32,928 bases of DNA from Roseburia sp. 1XD42-69 (GCF_003612565.1 NZ_RAZG01000044.1:1-32928); one strand, 5' to 3'; counted from the stretch's first letter, positions 16,955 through 25,091 are shown. Numbers and translations are program-made. Notes: generated by a model not told the origin, from the letters alone.

Positions 16955-17143
16955 TTACTCACCATTTGAAATGGCGTCCACCGGACAGGAATCGATACAC
17001 TGCTGTACCATATCCTTGTTTTCCTCCGTGGTATCCGAAACGGCAACCGCCTTTCCGTCGTCGTCAAACTCAAATACTTCCGGCTCTGTAGAAACGCATA
17101 ACCCGCAGCTTATGCAGGTATCTTTATCCACGACTGCTCTCAT
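16955..17143 (-). CDS. Small ferredoxin with one 4Fe-4S cluster
   Basis: A 62-residue electron carrier. The ATG at 17143 has GGAGG 8 nt upstream and gives MRAVVDKDTCISCGLC; a longer start at 17188 is less likely. The cluster ligands are CISCGLC near the N-terminus and the CP of CIDSCPVDAI near the C-terminus. The acidic middle (FEFDDDG) is typical of Clostridium/Thermotoga-type monocluster ferredoxins. It lies between the RsiV-like and PdaA-like genes on the same strand, with no terminator between them, so it may be co-transcribed. Its redox partner is not in the window. Confidence 0.92.
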   Translation of the reverse strand: MRAVVDKDTCISCGLCVSTEPEVFEFDDDGKAVAVSDTTEENKDMVQQCIDSCPVDAISNGE

Positions 17144-17212
17144 TTCTAAACCCTCCTGATATATAAAATTCCTTACTAATATTTCCATTTCTGCCGAAAA
17201 TATACCAGTTTT

Positions 17213-18109
17213 TTATTTTTTTAAAATATCCTCCACCGCCGAAGTTTCAATGACAAACTCCACACATCCCATATACATGGGTGCCACATCCCCTTCATTA
17301 AAAGCTATAACAATTTCCCCCTTCTCATTAATATAAAATCCTGTCTCATCTGTGATAGTTTCAAAATTCCATTCCGGTATATCCTTATTATCCACCCAGT
17401 ATGCCACATTTTCGTCCGCCGCCATCTGCTCTTTCATCTGTTTTTTTATATTTTCGCTTATGGCTTTTTTGTAGTCCGCTCCTTCCTGGAAGAAATCTGA
17501 AAGCGCCATGCGCTCCCCGGTGTCTAAATTCATGGTATAAAAATAATCCCACTGGGCGCCGCTGCCTGCCCCCTGGTAACAGATAAGTTTTAAGGTAAAA
17601 TACTCCTCCGTGGAGTTAATCACTTCCGACTGAATCATAATATCCTGATATCCCTCCTGGTCTTTGGCATTCTCCTTAAACTCCTGTATCAATTCCTCCG
17701 ATATCTTTTCAATTTCCCTGTTGATTTCCTCTGCTGTTTTCTTTGTTTTCTCCAATGTCCCCCTGTCCTTCTCCCCCTCTGTATCATCCACCACAATCTG
17801 GGGCACCTTTACATCCGCCATATGCCTCCCGGAATCGTACTGGTAATCCCGAAATGTCACCACCGAGACAAGATTACCTAAAATGGGCATCTTTTCCATG
17901 GCATAGGCAATTTCCGGGGATATATTGGGGAGAATAAGAAATACTGCAAACACTGCGGCTGCGGCTCCCATGGAGATTTTCACCACGGCCCCCCTGCCCT
18001 TGGAGGCAGCATTTTTTACTGCCTTCTCATAAGATGCAAACTCTTTTTCATCCATCTGCACGTTTCTGTACTCCTGTTTTATTTTCTCAAATTCATTTTT
18101 TCTTTCCAT
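17213..18109 (-). CDS. RsiV-like anti-sigma factor (DUF3298 domain)
   Basis: A 298-residue single-pass membrane protein. The cytosolic N-terminus (1-42) would hold the sigma factor, a helix lies at about 43-60, and the rest is outside. The sequence just after the helix, IAYAMEK, contains an AYA signal-peptidase-like site (68-70). This fits RsiV of Bacillus, which is cut by signal peptidase when lysozyme binds. The C-terminal part (about 190-295: NLDTGERMALSDFF, FYINEKGEIVIAFNEGDVAP) matches DUF3298. The gene starts 21 nt after the ECF sigma gene. An RsiV-like role follows from domain layout and gene order; lysozyme binding is untested. Confidence 0.85.
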   Translation of the reverse strand: MERKNEFEKIKQEYRNVQMDEKEFASYEKAVKNAASKGRGAVVKISMGAAAAVFAVFLILPNISPEIAYAMEKMPILGNLVSVVTFRDYQYDSGRHMADVKVPQIVVDDTEGEKDRGTLEKTKKTAEEINREIEKISEELIQEFKENAKDQEGYQDIMIQSEVINSTEEYFTLKLICYQGAGSGAQWDYFYTMNLDTGERMALSDFFQEGADYKKAISENIKKQMKEQMAADENVAYWVDNKDIPEWNFETITDETGFYINEKGEIVIAFNEGDVAPMYMGCVEFVIETSAVEDILKK

Positions 18110-18130
18110 ATTCCAATCCTCCTGTCCTTT

Positions 18131-18604
18131 TTATTCCAGGGTAAGACGAAGCTTTTTTAAGCTACGGTACAATCTGCTCTTTACTGTGGAAAGAGGCTCC
18201 CCTGTTATTTCCGCAATGTCCTCAAAGGTCATATCCTCAAAGAACCGAAGCTCTATGATCACCTTATCCTTTAAGGGCAGAAGCTCTAACGCCTGGCGCA
18301 GGTCTATATCACCGTAAACATCTTCCGCCCCCCTCTCCTCTACCTCATCTATTGGGCTTTCCTTTGATTTGTCCAAAAAGCGGTACATTTCATTCATCAT
18401 AATCCGATAAATCCATGTCCCGGCATACGCTTCTTTTTTCAAGGATGCACAATTCCCTATGGCTTTTAATGCCCCTGACTGGACGATATCTAAGGCATCC
18501 TCCCTGCTTTTGACGCAGCTTACCACCATGCGGTAATACTTGTTGTAATCCAAAAGCAGTATATGTTCCACAAGTTTTCTCTTTCGGCTTTTCATTGTAA
18601 TCAC
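18131..18604 (-). CDS. ECF-family RNA polymerase sigma factor (SigV-like)
   Basis: A 157-residue ECF sigma factor with region 2 (DALDIVQSGALKAIGNCASL, then YAGTWIYRIMMNEMYRFL) and region 4 (LPLKDKVIIELRFFEDMTFE, then DIAEITGEPLSTVKSRLYRS). I choose a GTG at 18604, four bases after AAGGAGG; an ATG at 18595 is the other option (154 residues, but 13 nt from the site). A longer upstream frame is rejected because it translates the promoter and the preceding terminator. Followed by its anti-sigma gene, with its own ECF-type promoter just upstream. The pairing with an RsiV-like protein suggests the SigV group. Confidence 0.9.
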   Translation of the reverse strand: MITMKSRKRKLVEHILLLDYNKYYRMVVSCVKSREDALDIVQSGALKAIGNCASLKKEAYAGTWIYRIMMNEMYRFLDKSKESPIDEVEERGAEDVYGDIDLRQALELLPLKDKVIIELRFFEDMTFEDIAEITGEPLSTVKSRLYRSLKKLRLTLE

Positions 18605-18621
18605 TCTCCCTCCTTTATAAG

Positions 18622-18651
18622 TTAGACCCCCGGGGCCAGGAAAAAGTTTCA
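18622..18651 (-). promoter_or_regulatory. Autoregulatory ECF-type promoter before the sigma gene
   Basis: On the minus strand TGAAAC followed by TTTTTCC (core 18646-18651) and GTCTAA (18622-18627) are separated by 18 nt. This is the usual AAC-type -35 and GTC-type -10 of ECF promoters and lies directly before the sigma gene, so autoregulation is likely. There is no sigma-A-like -10 in the same place. Confidence 0.7.
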
Positions 18652-18685
18652 AAAAAAAAAGAAAAACCTCCTGAAAAACAGGAAG
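18650..18685 (-). terminator. Terminator of the LytTR/CPBP operon
   Basis: On the minus strand CTTCCTG and CAGGAGG (arms 18679-18685 and 18667-18673, one G-T pair) enclose a 5-nt loop and are followed by TTTTTC and ten T. It ends the operon that closes with the CPBP gene and insulates the sigma gene, whose promoter begins within the T-tract. Confidence 0.85.
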
Positions 18686-18709
18686 CTTCTCTTTTCTTAA
18701 TTTACCCAA

Positions 18710-19735
18710 TTACTGCTGTGAAACAGAATCCTTTTCCCGGAAAGTCTTCGCAAAAATAAACAGGCCAAAAAACAGCACGTTAATCAATAAGGCAAAAGGC
18801 AAATCTCCCCAGGCAATGGTCTGGTTCTCAAGGACATCCGCCGAATAGTTTCCGCTGAATATGGGAATCAGGTTGTTGTTTAAATAGTGCAGCGCCACAG
18901 GCACCCAGATATTCCCGGTTTTCATATAGGCATAGGCAAAGAAGATACCCAGGGTAATGCAGGTAATCTGCTGTGCCGCCGACATGGCAAGCCCCGTGTT
19001 GGAATAGTACCAGAAATCCAGAGGCAGATGCCAAAGCCCCCACACAATGCCAAGGAGGATTACCCCCGCCCTTTTTCCAAATTTTTTCTGCATCAGGGGC
19101 TGTAAATAATACCGCCAGCCGTACTCCTCCCCGAAAAACGCCGCAAACACCAAAAAGAAGTTTATCGGAAGTACTGCCGTGTTAATCCAGGTTGCAGAAT
19201 TTGAAAAAAGTGCCATAAATTCTCCCATCTGCCCGGCAATCAGGCAGCTAAAGGCCGTTCTGGCCACATATAAAACAAGAAATAACACTGCGCAGATTGC
19301 AGAAGCCTTTCCATTAAAAAATCCAAGGCCCCAGGCCCGTCTCTTCTCTTTTTTTGTAACAAACAGGGCAATCCACAGTGCAATGCTGCCAAGAATCAGC
19401 ACATACTGGGATATCATAGACCAGAAGGTAAGCCCCATGGCACCAAGCATGGGAAGCTCCACCGGAACAAACAGGGACAAAAAAGACAGTGCAATCATAA
19501 TCCCCGTCACAATCAAAAATGTTATGTAATAGCCTTTGGGAAGATTTTCTTCCCCTGTGAAAAGATAGGCAAACATTACCCCTGCTGCGGGATACATCAT
19601 CTGTGCCGCGGGAAATACGGACACGTCCATTCCCCTGGAATTACCGAACCATATAAAAAGTCCCATAAGAAAAGTGACTCCATAGGCGATAATCACATAA
19701 ATCAATAACTGTTTTTTCTCTTTGTTCTCGTTCAT
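18710..19735 (-). CDS. CPBP (CAAX/Abi) family intramembrane metalloprotease
   Basis: A 341-residue protein with about eight membrane helices. The family motifs are intact: EEYGWR (Glu203, Glu204, Arg208), the second motif ending in His236 (VWGLWHLP), and His283 with Asn287 in HYLNNN. These residues form the membrane-embedded active site. In bacteria such proteins often provide bacteriocin self-immunity or process signal peptides. The gene is 21 nt after the GHKL kinase gene, so it forms an operon with the LytTR system, an arrangement seen in peptide-signalling and bacteriocin loci. No peptide gene was found nearby. Its substrate is unknown. Confidence 0.92.
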   Translation of the reverse strand: MNENKEKKQLLIYVIIAYGVTFLMGLFIWFGNSRGMDVSVFPAAQMMYPAAGVMFAYLFTGEENLPKGYYITFLIVTGIMIALSFLSLFVPVELPMLGAMGLTFWSMISQYVLILGSIALWIALFVTKKEKRRAWGLGFFNGKASAICAVLFLVLYVARTAFSCLIAGQMGEFMALFSNSATWINTAVLPINFFLVFAAFFGEEYGWRYYLQPLMQKKFGKRAGVILLGIVWGLWHLPLDFWYYSNTGLAMSAAQQITCITLGIFFAYAYMKTGNIWVPVALHYLNNNLIPIFSGNYSADVLENQTIAWGDLPFALLINVLFFGLFIFAKTFREKDSVSQQ

Positions 19736-19756
19736 TTTCTCTCTCCTTTTTTATAA

Positions 19757-21049
19757 TCATTGTCCTGGGAAAACTAAAGTGACAGTAAATGTGTCCTCCC
19801 CGGACAATACACGCATCTGGCCGCGATACTTTTCCACCGCCTGGCGCACATTCATAAGCCCTAAACCCTCATGTCCCTCTTTCCCGGAACGGCCTTTTTG
19901 GTACACACCGCGGAATGTGTTGGAAATCTCCACTACGGTAAAATCCTGAATCTGCTCCCCCTGTATCTTCAGCCTAAATTCCCTCTCCCTTTCCCTTGCC
20001 TCCAGGGCGTTGTCCAACAGGTTTGCAAAAATAGCCGTCACATCCATATCCGACAGGAAGTCAAGTTTTGCCCCTGCCAGGCTGCAGGAAAACTCCTCAT
20101 CCAAAAGGCACCTGCACTTATCGTTTAACACGATATTTAACATGCGGTTTTCACAGTAATATTTTAACCCCAGGGCATTTAACATTTCATGGACATCCGC
20201 AAAGTATTCTTCCGCCTCCTCCATCTTACAGGACTGTTTTAACATCTGCATGTGGTTTCTTATATCGTGGATAATCTTTCTGGAATTGTTGTAATTTTCC
20301 TCCATCTCCCCATAGTACTGGTAGGTAAGGCTGTTCTGCCTCTCAATTAATTCCAGCCTGTTCTTAAGCTCCTGGTTTGCCGACAGGTCATGCCAAAAAT
20401 ACAGGCAGAGGCCGTTGATCACCAGGATAATCAGGCAGAACACAATCATCCACAGATAGCCAAACTGGAATTTCTCCAAAACCGCAGCCTGGGCCACAAT
20501 ATACATCAGCGTCAGTACTGTGCTTAAGAAGGGAATAAGTATCATCCTTCCTATTTTCAGGTTTTTCTGGTCCTTCGCATATCTCTCTTTTAGAATCCGG
20601 AAAAATACCCATAAAATACTAAAACCAAGGACTGACTTAAACAGTGCAATCAGATAGGAATAGACAACCTCCCCCGTATCAAATTTCAAATATACGGTGT
20701 AGGCGCACATAATCGCTATTGCCTGGCTTGCATACATTACCAGGATATACACCACCTGATACAAGATCCCCACCTGGCTTTTATGGTAGACAAACCACCC
20801 AAGCAAAAGATAATAACACAGCAGGGCGGATATGGTCAGCCTGTCATCCAAAAACAGATTTGGCAGCAAAACCGCCAGGGCTTCATACCCCCCCCACCCC
20901 AAAATTCTTACCAAAAGCGGCCGGCTCCTCTTTGCCCCCTCCTCTGTGTACATACAGATAAACCGCATCATAAGCACCCCGCAGGCTAAAAAGGACACTG
21001 CGTCAATCGCAGTAAAAAACAGGGCTGCCGCCATAAGTCCCACATTCAT
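19757..21049 (-). CDS. Sensor histidine kinase, GHKL type (AgrC-like)
   Basis: A 430-residue kinase with about six or seven membrane helices in the first 215 residues and no large outer domain, as in AgrC-like peptide sensors. The phosphorylation box is KIIHDIRNHMQML. The ATPase domain has the N-box-like ANLLDNALEARERE and G-box EGLGLMNVRQAVEKY. Its ATG overlaps the regulator stop by 4 nt (ATGA), so the two are translationally coupled. It is followed by the CPBP protease. The ligand is unknown; a secreted peptide is plausible. Confidence 0.92.
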   Translation of the reverse strand: MNVGLMAAALFFTAIDAVSFLACGVLMMRFICMYTEEGAKRSRPLLVRILGWGGYEALAVLLPNLFLDDRLTISALLCYYLLLGWFVYHKSQVGILYQVVYILVMYASQAIAIMCAYTVYLKFDTGEVVYSYLIALFKSVLGFSILWVFFRILKERYAKDQKNLKIGRMILIPFLSTVLTLMYIVAQAAVLEKFQFGYLWMIVFCLIILVINGLCLYFWHDLSANQELKNRLELIERQNSLTYQYYGEMEENYNNSRKIIHDIRNHMQMLKQSCKMEEAEEYFADVHEMLNALGLKYYCENRMLNIVLNDKCRCLLDEEFSCSLAGAKLDFLSDMDVTAIFANLLDNALEAREREREFRLKIQGEQIQDFTVVEISNTFRGVYQKGRSGKEGHEGLGLMNVRQAVEKYRGQMRVLSGEDTFTVTLVFPGQ

Positions 21050-21768
21050 TTTATATTTCCTCTCTGTACTTTTAACCTTTCTGACAGATAAGCTGCCATT
21101 TCCTGTTTAAAGAGTTTCTGTTTTTTCTGGGACAGGGGGATAACCGCGCCATTATCCAAAAGTATCTCCTGGTTCCTGATATTTTTCACATGGAAGAGAT
21201 TCACCACAAAGCTCTGGTGGGGCATGGAAAATCCAAATTCCGCCATGCGCTTTAGCACATTTCCGATTTTTTCCGCCAGGTAATAACTCTCCTCCCCCGC
21301 CGCCATCAACACCCTTCTGTTTTCGTATGCAAAATAGTAGATTTCCTCTGTGGGCAGACAGACCATGCCCTTCACTGTTTGAAAATCCAGGATATGTTTC
21401 TCCTCTGACTTTTTTACATACAGAAAAATTTCTTCCAGTATGTGAAACAACCTTTCCCGATTTACAGGTTTTACCATATACTGGAAGGCATGAACCTCAA
21501 AGGCTCCTGCCACGTAATCCCGGTAGGCAGTGAGATAGACGATTTTTACCTCTTTATCCCTTTGCCGGATACGTTTTCCCGTCTCGATTCCTCCCATCCC
21601 CTCCATTTCCACATCCAGGAAAATCACCTGGAAGGGCAGGTAATTGTCCAAAAGATCTTCGCCGGAGGAGTACAGGTGCACCTTAAGGGCGCTGTCCCAC
21701 TCCAAAATCAGTTTTTTTACTTCCTCCCGCAACGCCTTTTCATCATCACAGACTGCAATCTGATACAT
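21046..21768 (-). CDS. LytTR-family response regulator (AgrA-like)
   Basis: A 240-residue regulator from the ATG at 21768 (MYQIAVCDDE), with GAGAGGAAAG upstream; a longer upstream frame is rejected because it covers the promoter. The receiver domain has CDDE, the phospho-Asp in VIFLDVEMEGMGG, the Thr in VYLTAY and the Lys in YMVKPV. The C-terminal LytTR DNA-binding domain (about 135-235) includes EIYYFAYENRRV and HQSFVVNLFHVKNI. First gene of the operon with the kinase and the CPBP protease. Its promoter faces the bile salt hydrolase gene. Confidence 0.93.
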   Translation of the reverse strand: MYQIAVCDDEKALREEVKKLILEWDSALKVHLYSSGEDLLDNYLPFQVIFLDVEMEGMGGIETGKRIRQRDKEVKIVYLTAYRDYVAGAFEVHAFQYMVKPVNRERLFHILEEIFLYVKKSEEKHILDFQTVKGMVCLPTEEIYYFAYENRRVLMAAGEESYYLAEKIGNVLKRMAEFGFSMPHQSFVVNLFHVKNIRNQEILLDNGAVIPLSQKKQKLFKQEMAAYLSERLKVQRGNIK

Positions 21769-21819
21769 CTCTTTCCTCTCTTTTGTATTTACCATGGTAT
21801 TTTTTGAAAGACAAAATTT

Positions 21820-21860
21820 ACTATACTGGAATCGGCTCAAAATGTAAACATAATTTACAT
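21820..21860. promoter_or_regulatory. Divergent promoter region with an inverted repeat spanning both -35 elements
   Basis: ATGTAAA (21842-21848) and TTTACAT (21854-21860) form a perfect 7-bp inverted repeat with a 5-nt spacer. Its left half holds the -35 TTTACA (21843-21848) of the leftward regulator operon, 17 nt from TATAGT (21820-21825). Its right half holds a -35 TTTACA (21854-21859) for the rightward bile salt hydrolase, with a weaker -10 such as TATTAA about 18 nt downstream. One protein bound here could control both genes. A LytTR regulator is the nearest candidate, but LytTR sites are usually direct repeats. Confidence 0.55.
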
Positions 21861-21960
21861 AAAAGACAAAAATTATGTATTAATCGAATAGGACAAAGAA
21901 AAATGACATATGATAGGAGAACAGAACCTTTGCAAAACTATGAAAAGAGGAGACAAGGAT

Positions 21961-22935
21961 ATGTGTACAGCGGCAACATACACCACAAAAGATTTTTATT
22001 TCGGGCGCACCCTGGATTATGAATTTTCCTACGGGGAAAATATTGTAATTACTCCACGGAACTTCTGTTTTCAGTTTAGCCGAATGGGACAGTTAAAGCG
22101 CCATTATGCCATGATCGGCATGGCCCACGTAGTCTCTGACTACCCTTTGTACTACGACGGAATTAACGAAAAGGGCTTGGGCATGGCAGGATTAAATTTT
22201 GTGGGAAACGCAGAGTATAAAATACCGGAAAAAGAGAAGCACAACGTATCCCCCTACGAATTTATCCCCTGGATTTTAGGCCAGTGCGCCACCGTGAAGG
22301 AGGCAAAAGAACTGCTGCAATCCATAAATCTGGTAGATATCCCCTTTAACAGTGAACTGCCTTTAGCACAGCTCCACTGGATCATCGCAGATAAAACCCA
22401 GGCCATTACTGTGGAATCCACAAAAAGCGGCCTTTTTGTATATGAAAATCCTGTGGGAGTTCTCACGAACAATCCCCCTTTTCAGGAGCAGATGTTTGCG
22501 CTGAACAACTATATGTCCCTCTCCCCCCAGGAACCCCAAAACCATTTTTGCAGCAGCCTGCCCCTCCACACATACAGCCGGGGAATGGGGGCCATCGGGC
22601 TTCCCGGCGACCTGTCCTCCCAGTCCCGTTTTGTGCGCATTGCTTTTGTAAGAATGAACTCCGTATCCGGGGATACGGAAGCAGAAAGCGTCAGCCAGTT
22701 TTTCCATATTTTAGGAGCCGTGGAACAGCAGAAGGGATGCTGCTGCCTGGGAGACGGGAAATACGAAGTCACCCTCTACACCTCCTGCTGTAATGCAGAC
22801 AAAGGCATGTACTACTATACTTCCTATGAAAATCACCAGATTTCCGGCATCAACATGCACCGGGAAAACCTGGAGTGCGCCCGTCTGATTCTCTATCCCA
22901 TGATAAAGAAAGAACAGATTCGGATGCAGAACTAA
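21961..22935 (+). CDS. bsh: Bile salt hydrolase (choloylglycine hydrolase, Ntn family)
   Basis: Cytosolic enzyme that removes glycine or taurine from conjugated bile salts. The ATG at 21961 follows AGAGGAGAC; removing Met exposes the nucleophile Cys2 (MCTAATYTTKDFYFGRTLD). A frame from 21910 adds 17 residues and would bury Cys2, so it is rejected. The 324 residues match the family (about 316-330). Catalytic residues are at the expected places: Cys2, Arg16, Asp19, Asn79 in AGLNF, Asn170 in VLTNNPPF and Arg223 in SQSRFVR. The loop YSRGMGAIGLPGD has an S-R-G at the position discussed for glycine/taurine selectivity. A penicillin V acylase activity is less likely. Confidence 0.92.
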   Translation: MCTAATYTTKDFYFGRTLDYEFSYGENIVITPRNFCFQFSRMGQLKRHYAMIGMAHVVSDYPLYYDGINEKGLGMAGLNFVGNAEYKIPEKEKHNVSPYEFIPWILGQCATVKEAKELLQSINLVDIPFNSELPLAQLHWIIADKTQAITVESTKSGLFVYENPVGVLTNNPPFQEQMFALNNYMSLSPQEPQNHFCSSLPLHTYSRGMGAIGLPGDLSSQSRFVRIAFVRMNSVSGDTEAESVSQFFHILGAVEQQKGCCCLGDGKYEVTLYTSCCNADKGMYYYTSYENHQISGINMHRENLECARLILYPMIKKEQIRMQN

Positions 22936-22957
22936 CCTGCATCCGAATTCTTTTTTC
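22918..22957 (+). terminator. Terminator of the bile salt hydrolase gene, overlapping its 3' end
   Basis: A 12-bp perfect stem joins ATTCGGATGCAG (22918-22929) to CTGCATCCGAAT (22937-22948). The stop codon is in the loop, and TTCTTTTTT follows. The left arm is coding sequence. Confidence 0.85.
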
Positions 22958-22962
22958 CTCGA

Positions 22963-22988
22963 TAAAAAACAGGACAGATCCTGTCCTG
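22963..22988 (-). terminator. Terminator of the chemoreceptor-kinase-regulator operon
   Basis: On the minus strand CAGGACAG and CTGTCCTG (arms 22981-22988 and 22970-22977) enclose 3 nt and are followed by TTTTTT. It lies 5 nt past the regulator stop. The two converging operons each have their own terminator. Confidence 0.85.
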
Positions 22989-22993
22989 CCGGC

Positions 22994-23731
22994 TTATTCC
23001 CCGCCCTCTTCCCCGCAGAAATATTTAAAATATCTTTCCCGCAAAGGCTGGTAAGAACCCCGGGGAAGATAAATTGTCTTTCCGCCATCCATAAAAAGTT
23101 CCTTACCGCTTAAACTTTCTACGTGTTCAAGGTTTACAATATAGGCAGCCCCAACCCGGACAAACTCCCGGTATCCTGAGAGCATCCCGTAAATTTCCGC
23201 CATGGTAATCCGAAGCAGACAATAGCTTCCATCTGCAAAGTGCACAAACTGCTTTTTTCCCTGGGCCTCAAAATACACAATATCCCTTACCGCCACCCGG
23301 CAGATTCTCCCCTCTGTGCGCAACAGGATAAAACGACTTTTTTCCTCCCGCATCTCCCCTAAAAATCTGTCCAAAAGCGGAAAGAGCTTTTCCTCTGTCA
23401 CAGGCTTTACCAGGTACTGGGCCGCATCTACCCCGTAAGCCTCCAGGGCATGTTCATTTGACATTGTGAGAAAAACAATTCTAGTTTTGCTCCCCATCTC
23501 CCGGAGCTCCCTTGCAATTTCAATCCCCGTTTTCTCCGGCATGTAGATATCTAAAAACAAAATATCCGGTTCATAATTCTTTTCCCTCACCCTGAGGATA
23601 AATTCTCCGGCATCCAAAAAGCATTCTGTGTGAAATTCTGCGTCAGTACGTGTTTTCCCATAGCTGTAAAGCATTTGTTCTGTTTTTTCTAATTCTCTAT
23701 TTTCGTCATCACAGAGCGCTATACGATACAT
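22994..23731 (-). CDS. LytTR-family response regulator
   Basis: A 245-residue regulator: receiver domain (CDDEN, phospho-Asp in DILFLDIYMPEKTG, Lys in YLVKPV) and a C-terminal LytTR DNA-binding domain (about 135-240: DIVYFEAQGKKQFVHFADGS, FVRVGAAYIVNLEHVESL). GAGGAGGGG precedes the ATG. It starts 12 nt after the kinase stop and is the last gene of a three-gene operon with a chemoreceptor and kinase. It is related to but distinct from the regulator at 21046. Its targets are unknown. Confidence 0.93.
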   Translation of the reverse strand: MYRIALCDDENRELEKTEQMLYSYGKTRTDAEFHTECFLDAGEFILRVREKNYEPDILFLDIYMPEKTGIEIARELREMGSKTRIVFLTMSNEHALEAYGVDAAQYLVKPVTEEKLFPLLDRFLGEMREEKSRFILLRTEGRICRVAVRDIVYFEAQGKKQFVHFADGSYCLLRITMAEIYGMLSGYREFVRVGAAYIVNLEHVESLSGKELFMDGGKTIYLPRGSYQPLRERYFKYFCGEEGGE

Positions 23732-23743
23732 CTGCCCCTCCTC

Positions 23744-25063
23744 TTATCTTTCCCTACACTGCGGAATATTCATAATCAGCCGGAAAATAAATACTCCATT
23801 GTCATTCCTGAAATCATATTCCCCGGCAAAATTATCCGCTGTCTTAGTAATGCTAAGAACTCCAATCCCCCCGGTAGTCTCGGGCTTTGGTTTCCCGTTT
23901 TTGATTTCAACTTCCCTTTTGCAGGTATTGCTGCAGGAGATAGCCAATTTATTTTTCTTTTTTTTAATCATCAGATGGATAAAGCACTCCTGTTTGGGAT
24001 TCTCCTTTTTTACCTCAATACACCCATAAATGGCATTTTCATATGCGTTTGCCAAAATTGTCACCAAATCAATATTGGGTATTCCGGGATTCCTCCCAAG
24101 CTCCACATCTAGGGTAACTTTAATCTGTTCCCGTTCCGCTTTTCTGGTATAGGCTGACAGAATATTGTTTACCGCAGAGTTGCTGCAAATAGCTGCGGCC
24201 GTATTTTCCTCTAACTTTTTTTGATATTCTTTCAGATATTGAAGAAGTTCCTCCGTCTGACCTCTGCGGGCGTACTCCCCAATCACGGCATTGTGGTGCC
24301 TCACATCGTGGCGGATCCTTCTTCCTGATTCCACGGACTCCTCTAAAAGCTCCACCTGCCTCTCCATAAGCCTGTGATTTAATTTCATAAGCTGATTCTC
24401 TTTCTGGTACTCTTTCTCCTTGCCCACATGGAGGTAGAGGCGAAAAACCAAAAGCTGGAGAGAGCCTGTGAGAAAGAGATTCATAGCGGCCTGGAACAAA
24501 CGGTAAGGGGTCTGGTCCATCCGTCTGGGATTTAAAATAAACCCTATCCCAAAGAGAATACTCATAACCATAATTGTAATACTGAATCTGTCCAACTCGC
24601 TCTCCACATAGTCACTGAACCCCCGGATGGAACTTTTTACCTTCTTTTCTATAAAATACGCCATCAATAAAATCAGCATAATCCGGACAATGATATCCAC
24701 CCACACATTGCTGTGAAAGAAAAGAATGGAAACCTCCAGTCCCCCTGTAAGAAACACAGAAAGGAGATAAAAGGTAAGCGCCAGTTTGTACACGGACAGG
24801 TACACAGGCTCACTGCTCATGAAAATAGAAAAAATGCTGAAAAACATATACATGATAAAAGCTACAGCACGGGCGCAGCCCTGAAAATCAAGGACATACC
24901 ACACACATGCCCCTGACACTAAAACCACTGTAAACAGGGCATAACCTATCACAGTCTTTTTCCTGTCAAACCGAAACTGGCTCATTTGTGAAAACAGTAA
25001 GATGACCCCTGCCACGCTGATGACATACCGGATCATGGCTATTATAACATTTCCTCCCAGCAA
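23744..25063 (-). CDS. Sensor histidine kinase, GHKL type
   Basis: A 439-residue membrane kinase with about six helices in the first 210 residues, the phosphorylation box RRIRHDVRHHNAVIG, the N-box-like ILANAYENAIYGCIE and a GGIGVLSI G-box. The likely start is a TTG at 25063, nine bases after GGAGG; an ATG at 25036 is poorly placed relative to any site. It lies 28 nt after the chemoreceptor and 12 nt before the LytTR regulator. The membrane domain has no large outer sensor, so it may read a small hydrophobic or peptide signal. Confidence 0.9.
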   Translation of the reverse strand: MLGGNVIIAMIRYVISVAGVILLFSQMSQFRFDRKKTVIGYALFTVVLVSGACVWYVLDFQGCARAVAFIMYMFFSIFSIFMSSEPVYLSVYKLALTFYLLSVFLTGGLEVSILFFHSNVWVDIIVRIMLILLMAYFIEKKVKSSIRGFSDYVESELDRFSITIMVMSILFGIGFILNPRRMDQTPYRLFQAAMNLFLTGSLQLLVFRLYLHVGKEKEYQKENQLMKLNHRLMERQVELLEESVESGRRIRHDVRHHNAVIGEYARRGQTEELLQYLKEYQKKLEENTAAAICSNSAVNNILSAYTRKAEREQIKVTLDVELGRNPGIPNIDLVTILANAYENAIYGCIEVKKENPKQECFIHLMIKKKKNKLAISCSNTCKREVEIKNGKPKPETTGGIGVLSITKTADNFAGEYDFRNDNGVFIFRLIMNIPQCRER

Positions 25064-25091
25064 ACTTATGCACCTCCCCTGTATGCGAAAA

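Noticed and set aside
18650-18660. Poly-A run as a possible slippage or phase-variation site
   Set aside because: It is the T-tract of the terminator on the other strand and lies outside any accepted coding region.
18605-18709. Longer N-terminus for the ECF sigma factor
   Set aside because: It would translate the preceding terminator and the ECF promoter.
21910-21960. Upstream ATG for the bile salt hydrolase
   Set aside because: The catalytic Cys must follow the initiator Met; starting earlier would bury Cys2. A ribosome binding site supports 21961.
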